Shown here piece by piece: positions 49,101-61,981 of a DNA stretch of 64,000 nt. Source of the stretch: Arbacia lixula (taxonomy: Eukaryota > Echinodermata > Echinoidea > Arbacioida > Arbaciidae); contig OZ022576.1 in the NCBI GenBank assembly GCA_963669155.1, positions 9,922,710 through 9,986,709 on the forward strand, in the 5' to 3' direction. Position numbers and translations under genes: made by a program. The notes under the pieces were generated by a model that was not told where the DNA came from, did not search any database, and was given only the letters and a program-made list of their open reading frames with translations. The number at the start of each line of letters is the position of its first letter. Position 1 is the stretch's first letter.

Positions 49101-52100
49101 GACACCGTAATGCGACAATTTATTTAACAATATGCTGTGGTCAACTGTGTCAAAGGCCTTGGAGAAGTCCAGTAACACACCAATAGTATGTAGCCTATCA
49201 TCCAGTGATTTACTTATTTTGTTTATTAGGGTCAGTAAGGCATGTGATGTGTTGTGGTTTCCGCGGAAGCCAAATTGTGTGTCATTAAGCATGTTAAGAA
49301 TGTTGTTTTGTTACACATTGATTGTTTTATATTCGGCTCATTTTCAGAGTAGTGAACTGTGTCATCCGTTAGAACTGCTGACGCAAAGTCGCGCGTGTTG
49401 AGCGTGAGGAAAGGTAAATTTGATTCACGACGGATATTCATGAGATAAGACACGCTACGTTGTTGTTAAGTAATGGCCGTAAGTGCGAGTAAATTAAAAA
49501 AAAAAGGGAAAGGAAGAAAAGAATTGATAACGTCTAATAAGATGTTTGTGCAAATGTCGAGTAAGTATTTTTTTTGTTCTTTTTAAGAGGTTGTATAAAT
49601 AAAGTATATTGAATTAGTGATAATTACGAATAAAAGGGCGGTTGGAAGTGACATTTATCTACGAGGTACATGATATTCATGTAGACACACAATATGGCTA
49701 GTCAAACATTGACAATATCAACACATTATTACTTGAGTGACAAGCATCCTTCAAAAGATGATTATTTTTCTTAAGTTTGACAAGCTGAAATGCGAAATGC
49801 GAGACAAATTTGTAGTAGAACATGAACAAGTGAGTATTTATTCCAAGTGAAAACATCTCTTTTTTTTTAACCACAGGGACTATATTTTTGTTTTGTCTGT
49901 CTAGGACTTGAAAATATCACACGAGGGATCAACAATGCATTTATATACTTTTTTAATGCATGATGGATTGGTGTTGGTGATTTAACAATACAATGGTTTC
50001 TCTCTCATTCAATGGACAGAAAACAACATGTTGTTTACGTATCTAAATGGTCTACTTAAATGTTGTTTACGTATCTAAACGGTTTACGTAAATAGATGGC
50101 GCTCCCGAGTTGGCAAGTTCTGAGAACTATTAACGTAAACAATATTTTCGTAAACCATTTAGATACGTAAACAACATTTAAATAAACAATTTACATCCGT
50201 AAACAACATGTTGTTTGCTGTTCATTGAATAAGACAGAAACCATTGTATTGCTAAATCACCAACATCAATCCATCATGCAGCAGTGTCACGTTTCCATTC
50301 ATCGGGATAAACTGCAGAACCAAATGACAAATTGATCATTTGAGTTAAAGGGCATATACTGTACTGGGAAGGCAAACAAGCCTTCAAAAGGTAATTGTTA
50401 GCAATCTTCTTTGCCAATGGTCTTAAATTCATGTATTGTCTATTTTAGAAGCTTGCTGAAAGTTATTTGCCCTCAAATGATCCACATATGGAGTAATTAA
50501 TTATTAATGATTAAATCTTCAAAATGTTCGGCCCGAACATTTTGAGGATTTGTGATTTAATCACTCATTACTCCAAATGTAGATAATTTGAGGGCAAATA
50601 ACTTTCAGCAAGCTTCTAAAATAGTCAATACATGAATTTAAGACCATTGGTAAGAAGATTGCTAACAATTACATTTGGAAGGCTTTTGGCCTTCCCAGTA
50701 CAGTCTATGCTCTTTAAAAAGGAACGATGCTTGTACTTACTTCAATTAATCATTTAACACTAATATTATCTGCTCCTGTAGCTTTCAATGCGTCCAGTTG
50801 TTCACAACTTACGGAAGCTTACGGAAGTAAAGCTAAACGATTGAGAAATTGAGCACGAATCAATATGTTATATCACATAATACTAACATTATCACTATGA
50901 AAATTTTTTTAAGAAAATCCAGAACTGACTTAATAAAGAAATCATTAAACACCTTTGCTATCATAAAATCATCAGAACATAGATATTCACTAACACTGAT
51001 TATGCGAGGCATGCCCAGAATCACTTTTCCTGGGTAATAAATGACGTTAAATTTTTCACATTTTATTCACGTTGTCATGGTTGTTAGAGCTCCTTGCAAT
51101 TTCAGTTTTAGAATAATCGGCTTTACTTTCAGCCATCAGATTGTTTACTGGATTGCGAATTGCGATTTTGCAATTTATATTTGTCCCACATTTAATCATG
51201 TAGTAATACACACCCGAATCCCCGTTATCTGTTATCTGTTTAATTTTGATGTAGATGATATAAAGTAAAAGATCTTGTTGATTTCATGTGTTCTTTCGAC
51301 CTGTTTTCCCTTATAACTAAACCGACTCGTGTGACGTTATTTTCAACTACCCTAATTGATAACATATTTGCAAAGTGTGTCAAGGACCATTTCTCTTCTG
51401 GAATGGAATATCTTGTTCTGATTTCTTTGATCGAATATACATAGCGTTAATAAAGGAAATGTGATTATACTACAGCCAACGTGTGATTACCAATGAGAGA
51501 ATAATTAATAACTTCAGACAAGATCTTGATGCAGATTGATCCAGTCTTTCTTGTCTCATGTGAATATCTCTTATGATGATTTATTGCACCTTTTCTAACT
51601 TGTATAAGTTATATTTCCCTACTCGTTAAGTTAAGTACAAAGAAGAAATGAAGGAAACCATGGATCACCCTATAGTCTGTTGAAATCTATATCAGAAATT
51701 GTATTATGTATATAATTATTAAGAAACAAAATGAGGTTACTTGACAAGTATATGCAAAATGATCAAAATTTATTGACAAAGTAAAAAAACTTTTTCGAGC
51801 TTTTTAGAATGGTATCACAAACAATTGGTCCCATATTAATGAATTCGAAGAAAACAGCACTTCCAAATAATATGTGTCATAATGAAGTACTTTAAAAATC
51901 AACATCGTAAACATTTTAATTTATTGATGTTTAGTAATGTTTAGCAACTAATTAAGTCCCATATTCGGCAGCAGCTTGATGCTGACCCAAAAAACTAACA
52001 CTCCGTCCTAGCTCTGCATGATTGCTCATCTTCTGCGCATCTCTTTCCTATTCTGTCCTCACTTTATCGACAGTTCAGCGTTGTCTGCGGCTTGACATAC

Positions 52101-52274
52101 CAACTCTCACTGGCACAGTCTCTCTTCTTTGCTGGAACCGCCATCGGCTCCTCTACCAGTGGCTATATGTCTGACAGGTTAAGACACCATTTTGTTCTTG
52201 AATACTAGGTGAATTCCCGCATTGGAACAAAAATTATCATCAAGAGAAAATAAGAGAGGGTTAAGAGAGAGAGT

Positions 52275-52306
<32 letters not shown>

Positions 52307-55300
52307 AAGAGAAAGAGAGAGAATGGAGTGAAAGGTCGGGGGAGATAAATAATGAGGGAGTTGTAGGTGTGTCATACGCAAATCATTATTTTGAACGTCA
52401 ACATCAAATGTCCTCATTTCATTGTCTGCAGATTTGGACGCCACTTCAATATGTTTCTGTGTCTATCTGCCCTGATTTTAAGCGGGACAGTGTGTGCCTT
52501 CTCCGTCAATATTTGGATGTACATGGCCGTACGCGTTGTGATAGGAATCTCCACTATAGGCATGCTACAGTCAGCATTTGTACTTGGTAAGACAGCTGCA
52601 ATTTGTTTTCCTTTTCAATTCTGCACCTTCATCATGTTTGTTCTTACTCCTACTCCGTTCCGTCATTTCTTTATTTTCTTCACTTTCTTCCTACTTTTTC
52701 CCACGTTTTTCCTGTAACTCTCCTTGCTCTTCTTGATGTCCTTTTTTAAGCGGTGTTATGTCACATTTTTTTCGCATTTTGTTCTCCTGTCTTCTCATTC
52801 GTCTTCTACTACTTCTTCCCCCCTTTATTTTCCACTTTCATGTTCCTTTCGTTAGTCATGGGCCGTACTTTTTCCGGACTGAATACAATAAGTATGTTTG
52901 ATTTACCGTACAATCATAAATCATCGTTGATCAAGCATTAAGTCAATAGTATTGGTGTATGTGTCAATACAGATATAAACCTTATAAAGTGTTGAAAAGA
53001 GTAATTGTGCATTTTTTCCAATGTTTTTGTATAAAATGCAAGCAAATGGTACAATCAAAGTGCCCTTTCTGAAATTATACCTATTAAAACGAAACAACTA
53101 CACCATTTTCTATTATCCGTCATATTTAACAGCGAATGAAATGATTGGGCCGTCGAAGCGGAATGTGGCGGGTAACGTGATCTGGATCTACTTTGCACTG
53201 GGCTACATGCTTTTGGCGCTAATCGCTTATTTCATAAGAAATTGGCGCCATCTGCAACTTGTCATCTCATTGGTGCCGCTTTCTCTCTTTATCATATACG
53301 CGTAAGTTGCTTTAATCCTCACCCTGAAGTACGGTGACGTACGTATGTACGTACGTATGTATGTGAACAAATTTGATGGCTCTCATTATTCACCGCACGT
53401 GAAACAATGTCACACCCCTCTTTTTAGTTCTCCTTGTGCTTGTTGTAATATTTTTATTGATTTTTTCCCCCGTGTTGCTTTTTTGCCATGTCTGAAATGT
53501 TTGTATTATTAAAAATTGTTTATACACATGAAGTAAACATACGTATCGTGTGATATCGAATATCTATGTGAACATTTTTAGATGTTAGTACAATTGCAAT
53601 CGAACCTAACGCCCTTTTGATATTTCTAAAAAACATGTACAGATATAAAGCAATATTATACCGCTCTGACAACTATATACATTTTTGTTTTATCATATTG
53701 CATTTTCCCTCAAACTTGAACATGATAACACCTGTACATTTAAACTGATAATTTGTTGTAATAAGGTTGTAATAATCGATAATAAATTGATGGTGACTAT
53801 CTGACTGAAATTCATGCAGAGTTCTGTGTTTGTTCCAGCATCGCGCCTGAGTCACCGAGATGGTTACTATCAAAGGGACGGACTAACAAGGCCACCAAAG
53901 TCATGAGGACATTGGCGAAGTACAACAGAGTGGAAATAAGCGAGAAGTTCTCCTTGGAAGATATTGCTCAAGATACAGTAAGGAAATACGCATGAAAGAT
54001 AGTTACATGTATTTTTTTTTTAGCTGCACACAAAACTATACAGCCAATAGCTCTTTTAATGTGCCTTCCCGTGAATATGTTCGATTCCTTATGCCTCCGC
54101 CACGAAGTGGCCGGAGGCATTATGTTTCCGGGTTGTCCGTCCGTCCGTCCGTCTGTACGTCCGTCCGTCCGTCCATCTGTCCGTCCGTCCGTCCGTCCAT
54201 CTGTCCATACGTCCGTCCGTCCGGCCCGAATCCGTTTAGGCAATATCTTGAGAACCGTTAACCAGATTTGCTTCAAACTTGGTATATGCGTGTATTGCGT
54301 TAAACTAATTGAGTGTGTAAATTCGGGGTCAAAGGCCAAAGATCAATGAAATTAATGAAAAAATGCCCCAAATTGATCTTGTTCACATAAAATCCAAATC
54401 CAAGGATGCAAAACATGGTCCAACGATGGATCACTACTAGGGGGTAGACTGGTGACATTTTTGGTAAAATTCCTGAAAGGTCAGAGGTCAAAGGTCAATG
54501 AATTTTGTGAAAAATTGCAAAAAAGTGACCTGTTTCACAATAAATCCAAATACAAGGATGCAATTCTCATTAAACATGGTACACAGATGGATCACTATTT
54601 AAGGGTAGACCGTTAACAATTTTTTAGAAAAATTCCTGAAAGGTGAGATGTCAAAGGTCAATGAACTTTGCCAAAATTGGCTAAAAACTGCCCCAAACTT
54701 TATGTTTTTCCCCAAAGATCCAAATCCAATGGCGCATTTCCAACCAAACATAGTGAAAAGATGGATTACTACTTGCAGGTAGACTGGTAACATTTTTGGT
54801 AAAAATGCTGAAAGATCAGAAGTCGATTTTTTTTTTATATTTTTCAACATAAACCCAAATCCAAATCCAACGGTGCAATTCCAACCAAACATGGTACAGA
54901 CATGTATCACTTCATGGAGGTTAACTAGGGAAAGTTTGGGTAAAATTCCTGAAAGTTCAAAGTTCGAAGGTCAATGAACTTTTGCAAAATTTGTTAATTT
55001 AAAACTTGATACAAGGATGGATTTAGGCAGACCGTTTAGATTGGAAGTCAAAGAAATAAGAGGTCAAATGTCAATGAACATTGTCACACTTGGCTTAACA
55101 TGGAAAAACAGAATATGATATTTTCATTTGACATAGTAATTTAATGGTACATTGGCCACCAAACATACAGATTTTCTGAGAATAAATCTAAGTAGAACTA
55201 GCAAAGAGGCGGAGGCATATTTATCGACTGCGTGGCAGTCGAATTGCTCTATTTATCAATGTTTTAAAGATTTGCACTGCAAAATTAAAGGTGTGATGGG

Positions 55301-58300
55301 TGTACAGAGAACAACATTTTCACTTCACTGTGGTGCAACAATCATGAGGTTGCGTCGAGGCGTGCCGTTACCCGGAATCTGGACACGTTTTCTTTGTAAC
55401 TACACCAACAGTACTCCAACATTTTGAGTAAGGACATAGACCTGCAACAATCGGTGAAGCGCCAAACTCCTCTCGAAAAAAGTGCCCCCAATCCTCATTC
55501 CCATTTCTCCCTTTACTTAGTACAGTCCAAATTCACTTTGATATAGCTGCACACAGTTATGTATACATCAAATCGAATTATGACTGTGTGCTAGCAATCT
55601 GTCTTGAAAGGGTCAAAACTTCCATTAGCATAAGTGGAACCAAATAGTTTCAATAAAAACACAACGCATTCAAGCGTTCAGGCACTTCAAGTGTTTGTAC
55701 ATACAGTAAGATGGTCATGTGATAAATCTACTCCTCGTTTGACATGAAGCCTACTCACAATATTGACACGCGAAGAGCAAAGTTCGGCTCTTAATTAAAT
55801 CCTTGAAGAGAAAAGTATATTGACATATAACTTTTATGAAGAAAAATCAAACGTCTTTTAGCAGACTATTCCATACTTTAATGGAACCTACATTCTTGTT
55901 TGTAGACACACGAATCAAAGAAGGAAAGTCCAGTCGACCTCTTCCGGGAGCCTCTATTGAGACTTTACGCGCTAAATCTCATGTGTCAGTTGTAAGTACT
56001 CAAAAATCCACTTCTCACTGTTTTTTTGGACTTTGAATCATTACATATAAATAAGCACTGTCATCAATGTGTATTTACACATACGTACATTAAACGTCAT
56101 TACAGCAAGCTCATAAAGTTATTTTCGTTCTTCTCAAAACAGTTCCTCATTATTTGGAGTGATTAATGGTCGTGATCTTATTACGATAGAAAGACATATG
56201 TTCCATTCTGCCTTACCCGTTAACAGATGAATTGTCAAATAGCATTCATGCAAAAAGAACAGTTTTCACATTTCCTTTCTTCTTTTCGTCACTTCTTTTC
56301 CTTCCTGCAGACGTCCTGCTGCCCCTTCCTATATGTCACTTCAACTTTCATTTCCTGCTTTTCTTGATCCCGTATCGTACTTGAATCGGCGAGTGCAATG
56401 TAATAACTGAAAATAAGGCAATGACCATACCATAGTGTTCAAATTACATTCAGAACAGTCATTCCCTTTATGCTGCACTAACTCAATATGTTATCAACTA
56501 TTGAGAAGATTTCTTTTAAAAGCATTCCTTTTATTTATATGTTATTTCAGCACTGGCTAGAACTGAAACTTAACAATATGTCATTGATTCATCTTGGTTT
56601 TTATTTGGAAGACAAGCACTTCCATCAATGACCTATAATAATAAAAATAATGTGTAAGCATATCCTTTGTTGTAACAGGGCAATAAACACCGTTGTCTAC
56701 TACGGAATATCGTTGAGCATAGACTCTCTGGGGGTAAATATGTATGTGGCATTTGCCATTGCCGGAGCCGTTGAGATTCCTGCATGCATTGCTGTCGTTC
56801 ATCCTATTGAATACTGGGGAAGGAGACCGAGCTATATCTTCTATATGATGCTCGGCGGAATATCCATCCTCGCCACGATATTCGTACGTAAGTACACACT
56901 TAAAACATGATTTAAAGTGGCTGTAAAATTGTGTATTACCTTTGCAGGTGTTAGATGTACAATAATGCATGTAGCAGCTTAACATAAAGGAGATGCCGTT
57001 TAAGTATTTCCCTTATCATAACAAATAGTGACTTCTATTGACTTATATTTGCCGTTAAATGTTAAACAATTTTAATCTTAACCATGTCAATATAAAATTC
57101 ATTCTGCACTTGACAGCGAAAAGCAGTGGACCGACCGACATCATTTACACCCTTCCATATTTTAGCTCCACGGAATCGTATTAATTTGAGACTAAATTAA
57201 TTAGATACATTATAAAGATGAACTCTATCTGCATTTTGAGTATCTGGAGCATCTGGAATCACGTATTTTGCTGGCAACCTTATAATCAAAGCAGCTCTCT
57301 CTTTTTACTCTACATGGTATGCATGGACCAGCATTTTGTTTTTAGAATGGCCTTATAACATAAGTGACAATGTCTGCAGCAGGGACACCCTACATTTAAA
57401 ATAATGACAAGAAACGTCACGTCCCACGTCCTCCACCACTCCTGTCAAGAACAGGGGAAGGAATGAAGTATAAATGTAAAAAAAAAATGTTTAAATGTAA
57501 AACGTTAACCAAAGCTCGAATCACAATTGTGCCAAAATGATGCTTTTAATTGTCTAAATTTACTTTAACTAAAAGGGCTTATTTTTTTTTGCATGCCAAA
57601 TTGATGACAAAAGTTGACAAAAATTGACAATTTATGCCAAACTCTACTGGTATTTGAAAAATGGTGAACAACCACACTTTGGCGGATATATGGGTTTGGG
57701 TGGGGATGAGTGTGGGTGTTAAATACCCCCTTGGGATCTCAAACAAATGATTAATAAGGGGCTTTAAGGGGCATAAACGCCCCCATTGGATCTCTAAAAA
57801 AGAAAAGGGGTAAAAATTACCCGAGAGGACAAAACACAAACCACCACTACCTCTCCTCCGCTCAGCGACTCCAGGCCCATTTGAAATCACATGAAAATTT
57901 CACGCGTGGGATCCCCCTCCCCTCCTTGACAAAAAGCTAGATCCACCCCTGTCATATACACTTGGTCGTCTGATGATAAATTATATGATTTCTGTTTTAT
58001 CATTATCATTAGTTTGGCTGTCAGCACAATAGCTTTCAGTGTATAAGAAGGGTAACTTATATATCCGTTGTCTACAGAAGCTTCGTCCAAAACCATCTAG
58101 GTCAGCAGATAAACACATCAATACATATCAATTATCTCGTATACATAGCACATGCCAATGTTCAGGTCTGAACATTTGACATATTTGAAGCGTTTCGTAT
58201 ATCAATGAACCCATCCAACAAAAAGATGAATAAATACATCACCCAATATTTCCAAGGTCAAGAAATACTTTTTAGCTTACATCTATGTGCAGAAAAATCA

Positions 58301-60094
58301 ATAAGTTAATGAGAGTAGAACGCAGAAATGTACACTTGCAATGTACTGTAAACAAACATTTAAGCTCCCTCCCCAAACTAGTAAATCTAACGTGTAAAAA
58401 ATAATATTTGAGCTTTTAACTTTGCCGAAATAGAATAACTTGTCAACCTGATACTTGTACTGTAAAACGATGTTTTTTTCGTTTTTTCTGATAACCTTTA
58501 CTGTGCTCTAAAGTGCGATTTCAGTACATCATTTTAAACACAATTACCCCGCCGCTGAAGGGGTTCACCCCCTCCCACACCTTTCCCTGGCTGGGTGGTT
58601 CTTTTCTCTCACCGGGAATTTATAATACTAATCACAACAAGAAATCGACACATCATATACGTTCAGTTTCTGCTTGTATCACATATAAGAAATAGAAACC
58701 ACCCCATATAACTTCTAAATAATGATTTACTTGTGTATTTATTTAACAGCATACGGACCTGGGAGAGCTGCCGTGGCTATGGTAGCAAAGTTCGCCATCA
58801 CCGCCTCGTTCTGTGTCGTGTATCTGCAAGCTTGTGAGATTTATCCTACACCCGTCCGGTAAGTATGGCAACCAGGCATCAGAAAAAAACACTTCGGAAA
58901 CGAATAAATCACGCACGTCAATAAAATCTACACTGTACTGGTGTGTGAAATATCGTAACATGTGCAGTATAAAATGAACATCTGTGTTACCGTTTAGACA
59001 ATATCAAATTGATTTTGATGGTTCTCCAAACTTAATATTCAGGGATAACATAATTAATTTCTACCTTCGTGTTTCGCCCCATTCGGTCCATCAGTAGTCA
59101 CATCAAGGCCTTGTAATACTAGTTATTGGTACTCCATTACTACAAACACAAACAATACCCATTACACCCTCGCATTTCATATCGATGACATTATGCTAAG
59201 TTGATAATATCTATTTAAATGGTCCCCTTTTGCATTACGGCTTCCAGTGAGGGGCAATTACCCAAGGCCCCGATGTTTCCATATTGTTAACCCAGGCTGC
59301 TAAAAGCTAATGATCATACCCTAAATACTACCAGCTACAATGCTCAAATGTCACTGGCTGTGTCCATGATCATAATGATACTGTATATTCATTATATATT
59401 ATCTGGACAGGAATTCTCTCCTGGGAATCTCGACGGTATGTTCCAACATGGCCAACATCGTAGGTCCGTTCATTCTGCTGCTCAAAAACGTTTGGGATCC
59501 TCTTCCTTTCGTTATCTTCGGTGCCATGTGCTGCATTGGTGGCGCTATCTCCTATCAGCTGCCCGAAACCAGAGGAAAGAAGATCCCCGAAACGATGGAA
59601 GAAGGGGTGAACATCGGCTGGTACGTGGTGTTTTTAATATCAATGTTCCTTGTGTATTTGCCTATCACAGGTTATATCCTGGGACGGTACTCACGGACTA
59701 TCGTAAAAGCCTGACTTACAATTGTAGCTGCTGTTTTGTTGCTGCCATTTAGGAGATAGAAGAGAGGATTATCTTACATTGTTCATCTTTCCTTGAGAGC
59801 CCTTGTCGAATGGCATAATGTATAATGGCGTACCATCGTCTTTTAGATTGAAAAGTCAAATCAAAAGTTCTGATAGCTATCGACCGATATGTGCTGTGTT
59901 TGTTATGATGCCTCCTTCCCATCTGTCCCGTGTACATAAAACTTCCGTTAACGCCCAATTGAGTAAATTCTTTGTCATATTTACATCTGATCAACAGGAA
60001 AGGGGGACCACGCACAAAGAAGAGCAAGACTACGGGGCGCAGCTCTAATATCCAATACCACAAGGCCGGGGAGGACAACGGGGAGATGATCTGA
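43162..60094 (+). CDS. SLC22-family organic ion transporter, copy 2 (complete, 11 exons)
   Basis: Major facilitator of the SLC22 family; substrate unknown. Exons: 43162-43326, 47518-47784, 52074-52177, 52432-52586, 53133-53301, 53839-53977, 55906-55991, 56679-56887, 58750-58858, 59411-59620 and 59998-60094 (stop TGA). All have GT/AG borders and join in frame to 569 aa. The N-terminus has KFDDVLVELGEFGRYQ, the typical SLC22 start, and then the first membrane span. Residues 56-144 form the extracellular loop with Cys residues and sequons at N70, N87 and N93. Motifs are GYMSDRFGR (174-182), [27 protein letters not shown] and [13 protein letters not shown]. The cytoplasmic tail is Lys/Ser-rich. 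The start is the ATG at 43162; an upstream in-frame TTG is not needed. Compared with copy 1, exon 2 is unusually similar while other exons are well diverged. Introns 1, 2 and 6 contain large transposon insertions. Confidence 0.95.
43790..46379 (+). mobile_element. Degenerate LINE (endonuclease + reverse transcriptase), + strand, in intron 1
   Basis: A non-LTR retrotransposon of the CR1/L2/jockey type, broken by stops and frameshifts. 43793-44417 holds the start of the ORF and the endonuclease (YFNSPSL, GFSETW, RRSGGVA). 44416-44721 continues it (MGDFDINLL, LTNHLPI). 44880-45410 holds the reverse transcriptase (QYGFR, FLDLSKAF, HGVPQGSVLGPLLFLVYINK, and the FADD catalytic pair). 45456-45890 is the thumb and C-terminal region. 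The 3' end has a polyadenylation-like GAAAATAAACTCGAACTTGAAC tail at 46355-46379. It is transcribed in the same direction as the host gene but is not part of its mRNA. Confidence 0.88.
47805..49453 (-). mobile_element. Degenerate LINE reverse transcriptase, - strand, in intron 2
   Basis: Minus-strand fragments are colinear with a non-LTR reverse transcriptase. 49292-49083 has QFGFRGNHNTSHA and LLDFSKAFDTVDHS. 49019-48795 has CGVPLGSILGPLLFILYIND and LFADDSNVFF. 48822-48433 has the thumb and end (LSTLTKRITCYSAKL in a shifted frame, then LSHFDFCILAWGIYF). The reading frame is broken several times. The 3' end reaches TTCAATTTAATTCAAT-like repeats only about 20 bp after the exon 2 donor at 47784. 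The 5' part, including the endonuclease, is missing. Confidence 0.85.
49957..50280. mobile_element. Large hairpin element with GTAAACAAC repeats
   Basis: TGCATGATGGATTGGTGTTG at the left end is mirrored by CAACATCAATCCATCATGCA at the right end. Pairing continues about 60 bp inward, through AATACAATGGTTTCT. The interior carries several copies of TTGTTTACGTATCTAAA in both orientations. It is non-coding, in intron 2 of SLC22 copy 2. Confidence 0.8.
50345..50717. mobile_element. TTAA-flanked inverted-repeat element (family F, complete)
   Basis: The arms run from GGGCATATACTGTACTGGGA (left) to TCCCAGTACAGTCTATGCTC (right) and pair over about 170 bp, meeting at a palindromic TTCGGCCCGAA centre. 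TTAA stands at both outer edges (50345-50348 and 50714-50717), the target of piggyBac-type insertion. It is non-coding. A half copy lies at 37303-37441. Confidence 0.8.
52262..52325. repeat. GA microsatellite
   Basis: A GAGAGA/GAAAGA tract in intron 3 of SLC22 copy 2. The Glu-Arg and Leu-Ser open frames over it are artefacts. Confidence 0.9.
54086..55245. mobile_element. Element with TCCG microsatellite and 150-160-bp internal repeats
   Basis: It begins with TATGCCTCCGCC inside a small palindrome (GCCTCCG...CGGAGGC) and ends with GGCGGAGGCATA followed by a second palindrome, CGACTGCGTGGCAGTCG. Inside are a TCCG repeat (54134-54223) and four or five degenerate tandem units with AAGGTCAATGAA, AAATCCAAATCCAA and GATGGATCACTA landmarks. 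It is non-coding and fills most of intron 6 of SLC22 copy 2. The family is unknown to me; similar conserved 12-bp ends suggest a mobile unit. Confidence 0.65.
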
Positions 60095-60134
60095 ACATCA
60101 AATTGTGCATGCTGGGGATGATTAAGGGAAATAC

Positions 60135-60140
60135 AATAAA
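60135..60140 (+). terminator. Candidate polyadenylation signal of SLC22 copy 2
   Basis: AATAAA 41 nt after the stop, followed by a run of A. A second AATAAA is at 60328-60333. The first lies close to the stop, and the second gives a more usual 3' leader length. Neither is proven. Confidence 0.4.
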
Positions 60141-61787
60141 AAAAAAAACAACTCTGCGGAACACCGAGCACTAGAACGGCATATAAACTATTCAATCAGG
60201 AATTACATCTGGAATCTACACCTTTAAAATTAGAACATCTGGCACTGTGGTTTGTAATCGTACAGATCGTACATTATATCATGTTTACACTGACACATCG
60301 GGATTACATTTGTCAATAGTAACAGAAATAAAATATAACAAAGTAGTTACACCGATGATGTAAAATCGACCCCAATCGGTAGCTCGTGAGAGAATGTATA
60401 AAATGTTACAAAATCACTGTAGACTGAGGTGGCTTATATGGTGTCAGTATATGATTGCGAAGTCCATCTGAGGGCAGTTGTCTCCGACGAAAATAGCGTC
60501 GCATTCTGCTCGGGTCGTACAATGTGAGATGTGCATTGAGTCTACACGTTTTTGAAGGCATGCGTGAACAGTTGCACAAATTAAAGCAGAGACAGGTTTT
60601 CACCCTCTACGTACTCTCATGTTGGATTTCTACATTCCACCTTGAAAGCTAATGTACTAACGTGCTAGTTTTCAAACACTGCGACGGGTATTCGGTGCTC
60701 TGTTCTTTTCCCCTGTTAATTTTTCACATCCCATTTGCGCATTTGTGCCCCCCAAATACGCACAATTTTTGAACAGCACAATTTCTTTCCAGGCATAGAA
60801 TGAGATAAGCAAAATAATCATTTCATTTTACAATTGCTATTTGGGGTAATGAGTCAGTGATAATTGAATTAAAGTAGTCAGAAAATGCAAGTCTAAGTTT
60901 TTGATTCTGTGAAAACACTGAGGATGATGCAATATGTATTTGCTTTTCGGCTAGGCATTCAAAGGAAAAAGAAAACTACTCCACTAGATAATGACTCTGA
61001 AACACGAGCAGTTCTTTAATACACTGCATGCAGATATGAAGTATATTGCATCGAAAAAGACGATTGCAAAAGTTGTAAAAAAGGAGTTATCACATTTTTA
61101 AATGGCATCGAATTAGATAATCAAAAGTAACACAGAGGATCAAAATGACTGAGCTCCAGAAAAGCTTAAAAGAGCCACATTAGGAATTTATTGTCATCGT
61201 TTTTATTAGCCATTGAATTTCAAATGGACTCTAAAACTACAGACCTTTAATGAAAAACTTATCTTGAACATCAAATTTTAAGCAATCAAATTCGATCAAT
61301 ACTTTTTTCATGGATGTTCCTTGTCAGATTTGTGATAAGATGGCATTTATAACTTCAAATTCACTTCGAATTTGAAACGGAAGGTGAACCTGAAAGACAA
61401 ACCACAAATTAAGAAGGTACAGGCATATATAATCGTCTTTACCGGTACCATTCATATTAATGAGATCGAGTTATCAATCTCTTATGAAATATGCAGAGAA
61501 AATAAGGCATGGATTTAATCCTTGCACCAAATCACCACCAGGCTGTTGCTGGCTCCTGACTATGGCACGAAACTTTAGCAACTATTACATCAAGATTCGT
61601 TTCTTTTGCTCATTGATATTCATGAGTCCTCAGTAAATTTAATAAATAGATTTAATGTTTTTGCGCGAAGACAATATAGGTTTATAACGTAATATTTATC
61701 TTACTTATACTGTTACTTATACTGTCCTTCGTAATAAGATTTCCTAAACAATGTGTTGAAAAGAAAAAAGAAAAGCAGAGAAACTGG
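60141..61787. other. 3' flank and intergenic; no gene recognised
   Basis: AT-rich sequence without recognisable coding, RNA or repeat features beyond short A/T runs. Confidence 0.4.
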
Positions 61788-61866
61788 GGACCAGGCGGAG
61801 ATCTGAACCATGCATTTACCGTGTCTACTGCCTGACGGGCAGCGACATTGCCACCACACTTCTTCT
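61788..61866 (-). ncRNA. tRNA-like sequence (tRNA-derived SINE head or tRNA relic)
   Basis: On the minus strand, GTGTGGTGGCAATGTCGC resembles a polymerase III A box. GCTGC-CCGTCAG-GCAGT can form an anticodon-like stem and 7-base loop. GGTTCAGATCTCCGCC resembles a B box. A T-rich run (CTTTTCTTTTTTC) follows as a terminator-like end. The T-stem and acceptor stem do not pair well, so it is not a functional tRNA. Confidence 0.4.
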
Positions 61867-61981
61867 GGTAAATGCTAGATACTTAAGGAAACAAGACTCC
61901 CAAATTTCCTTCTCTTGCCTTTTAACCCTTCGCATGTCACATGTGAATTTGTTCACAAGTAATACGTACAAATCCCATAGA

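Noticed and set aside
54134-54223. Regular short repeats resembling a CRISPR-like array
   Set aside because: They are a plain TCCG microsatellite without spacers, in an animal genome.
59749-60195. 148-codon open frame on the minus strand
   Set aside because: It is antisense to SLC22 exon 11 and its intron, and has no recognisable motif.
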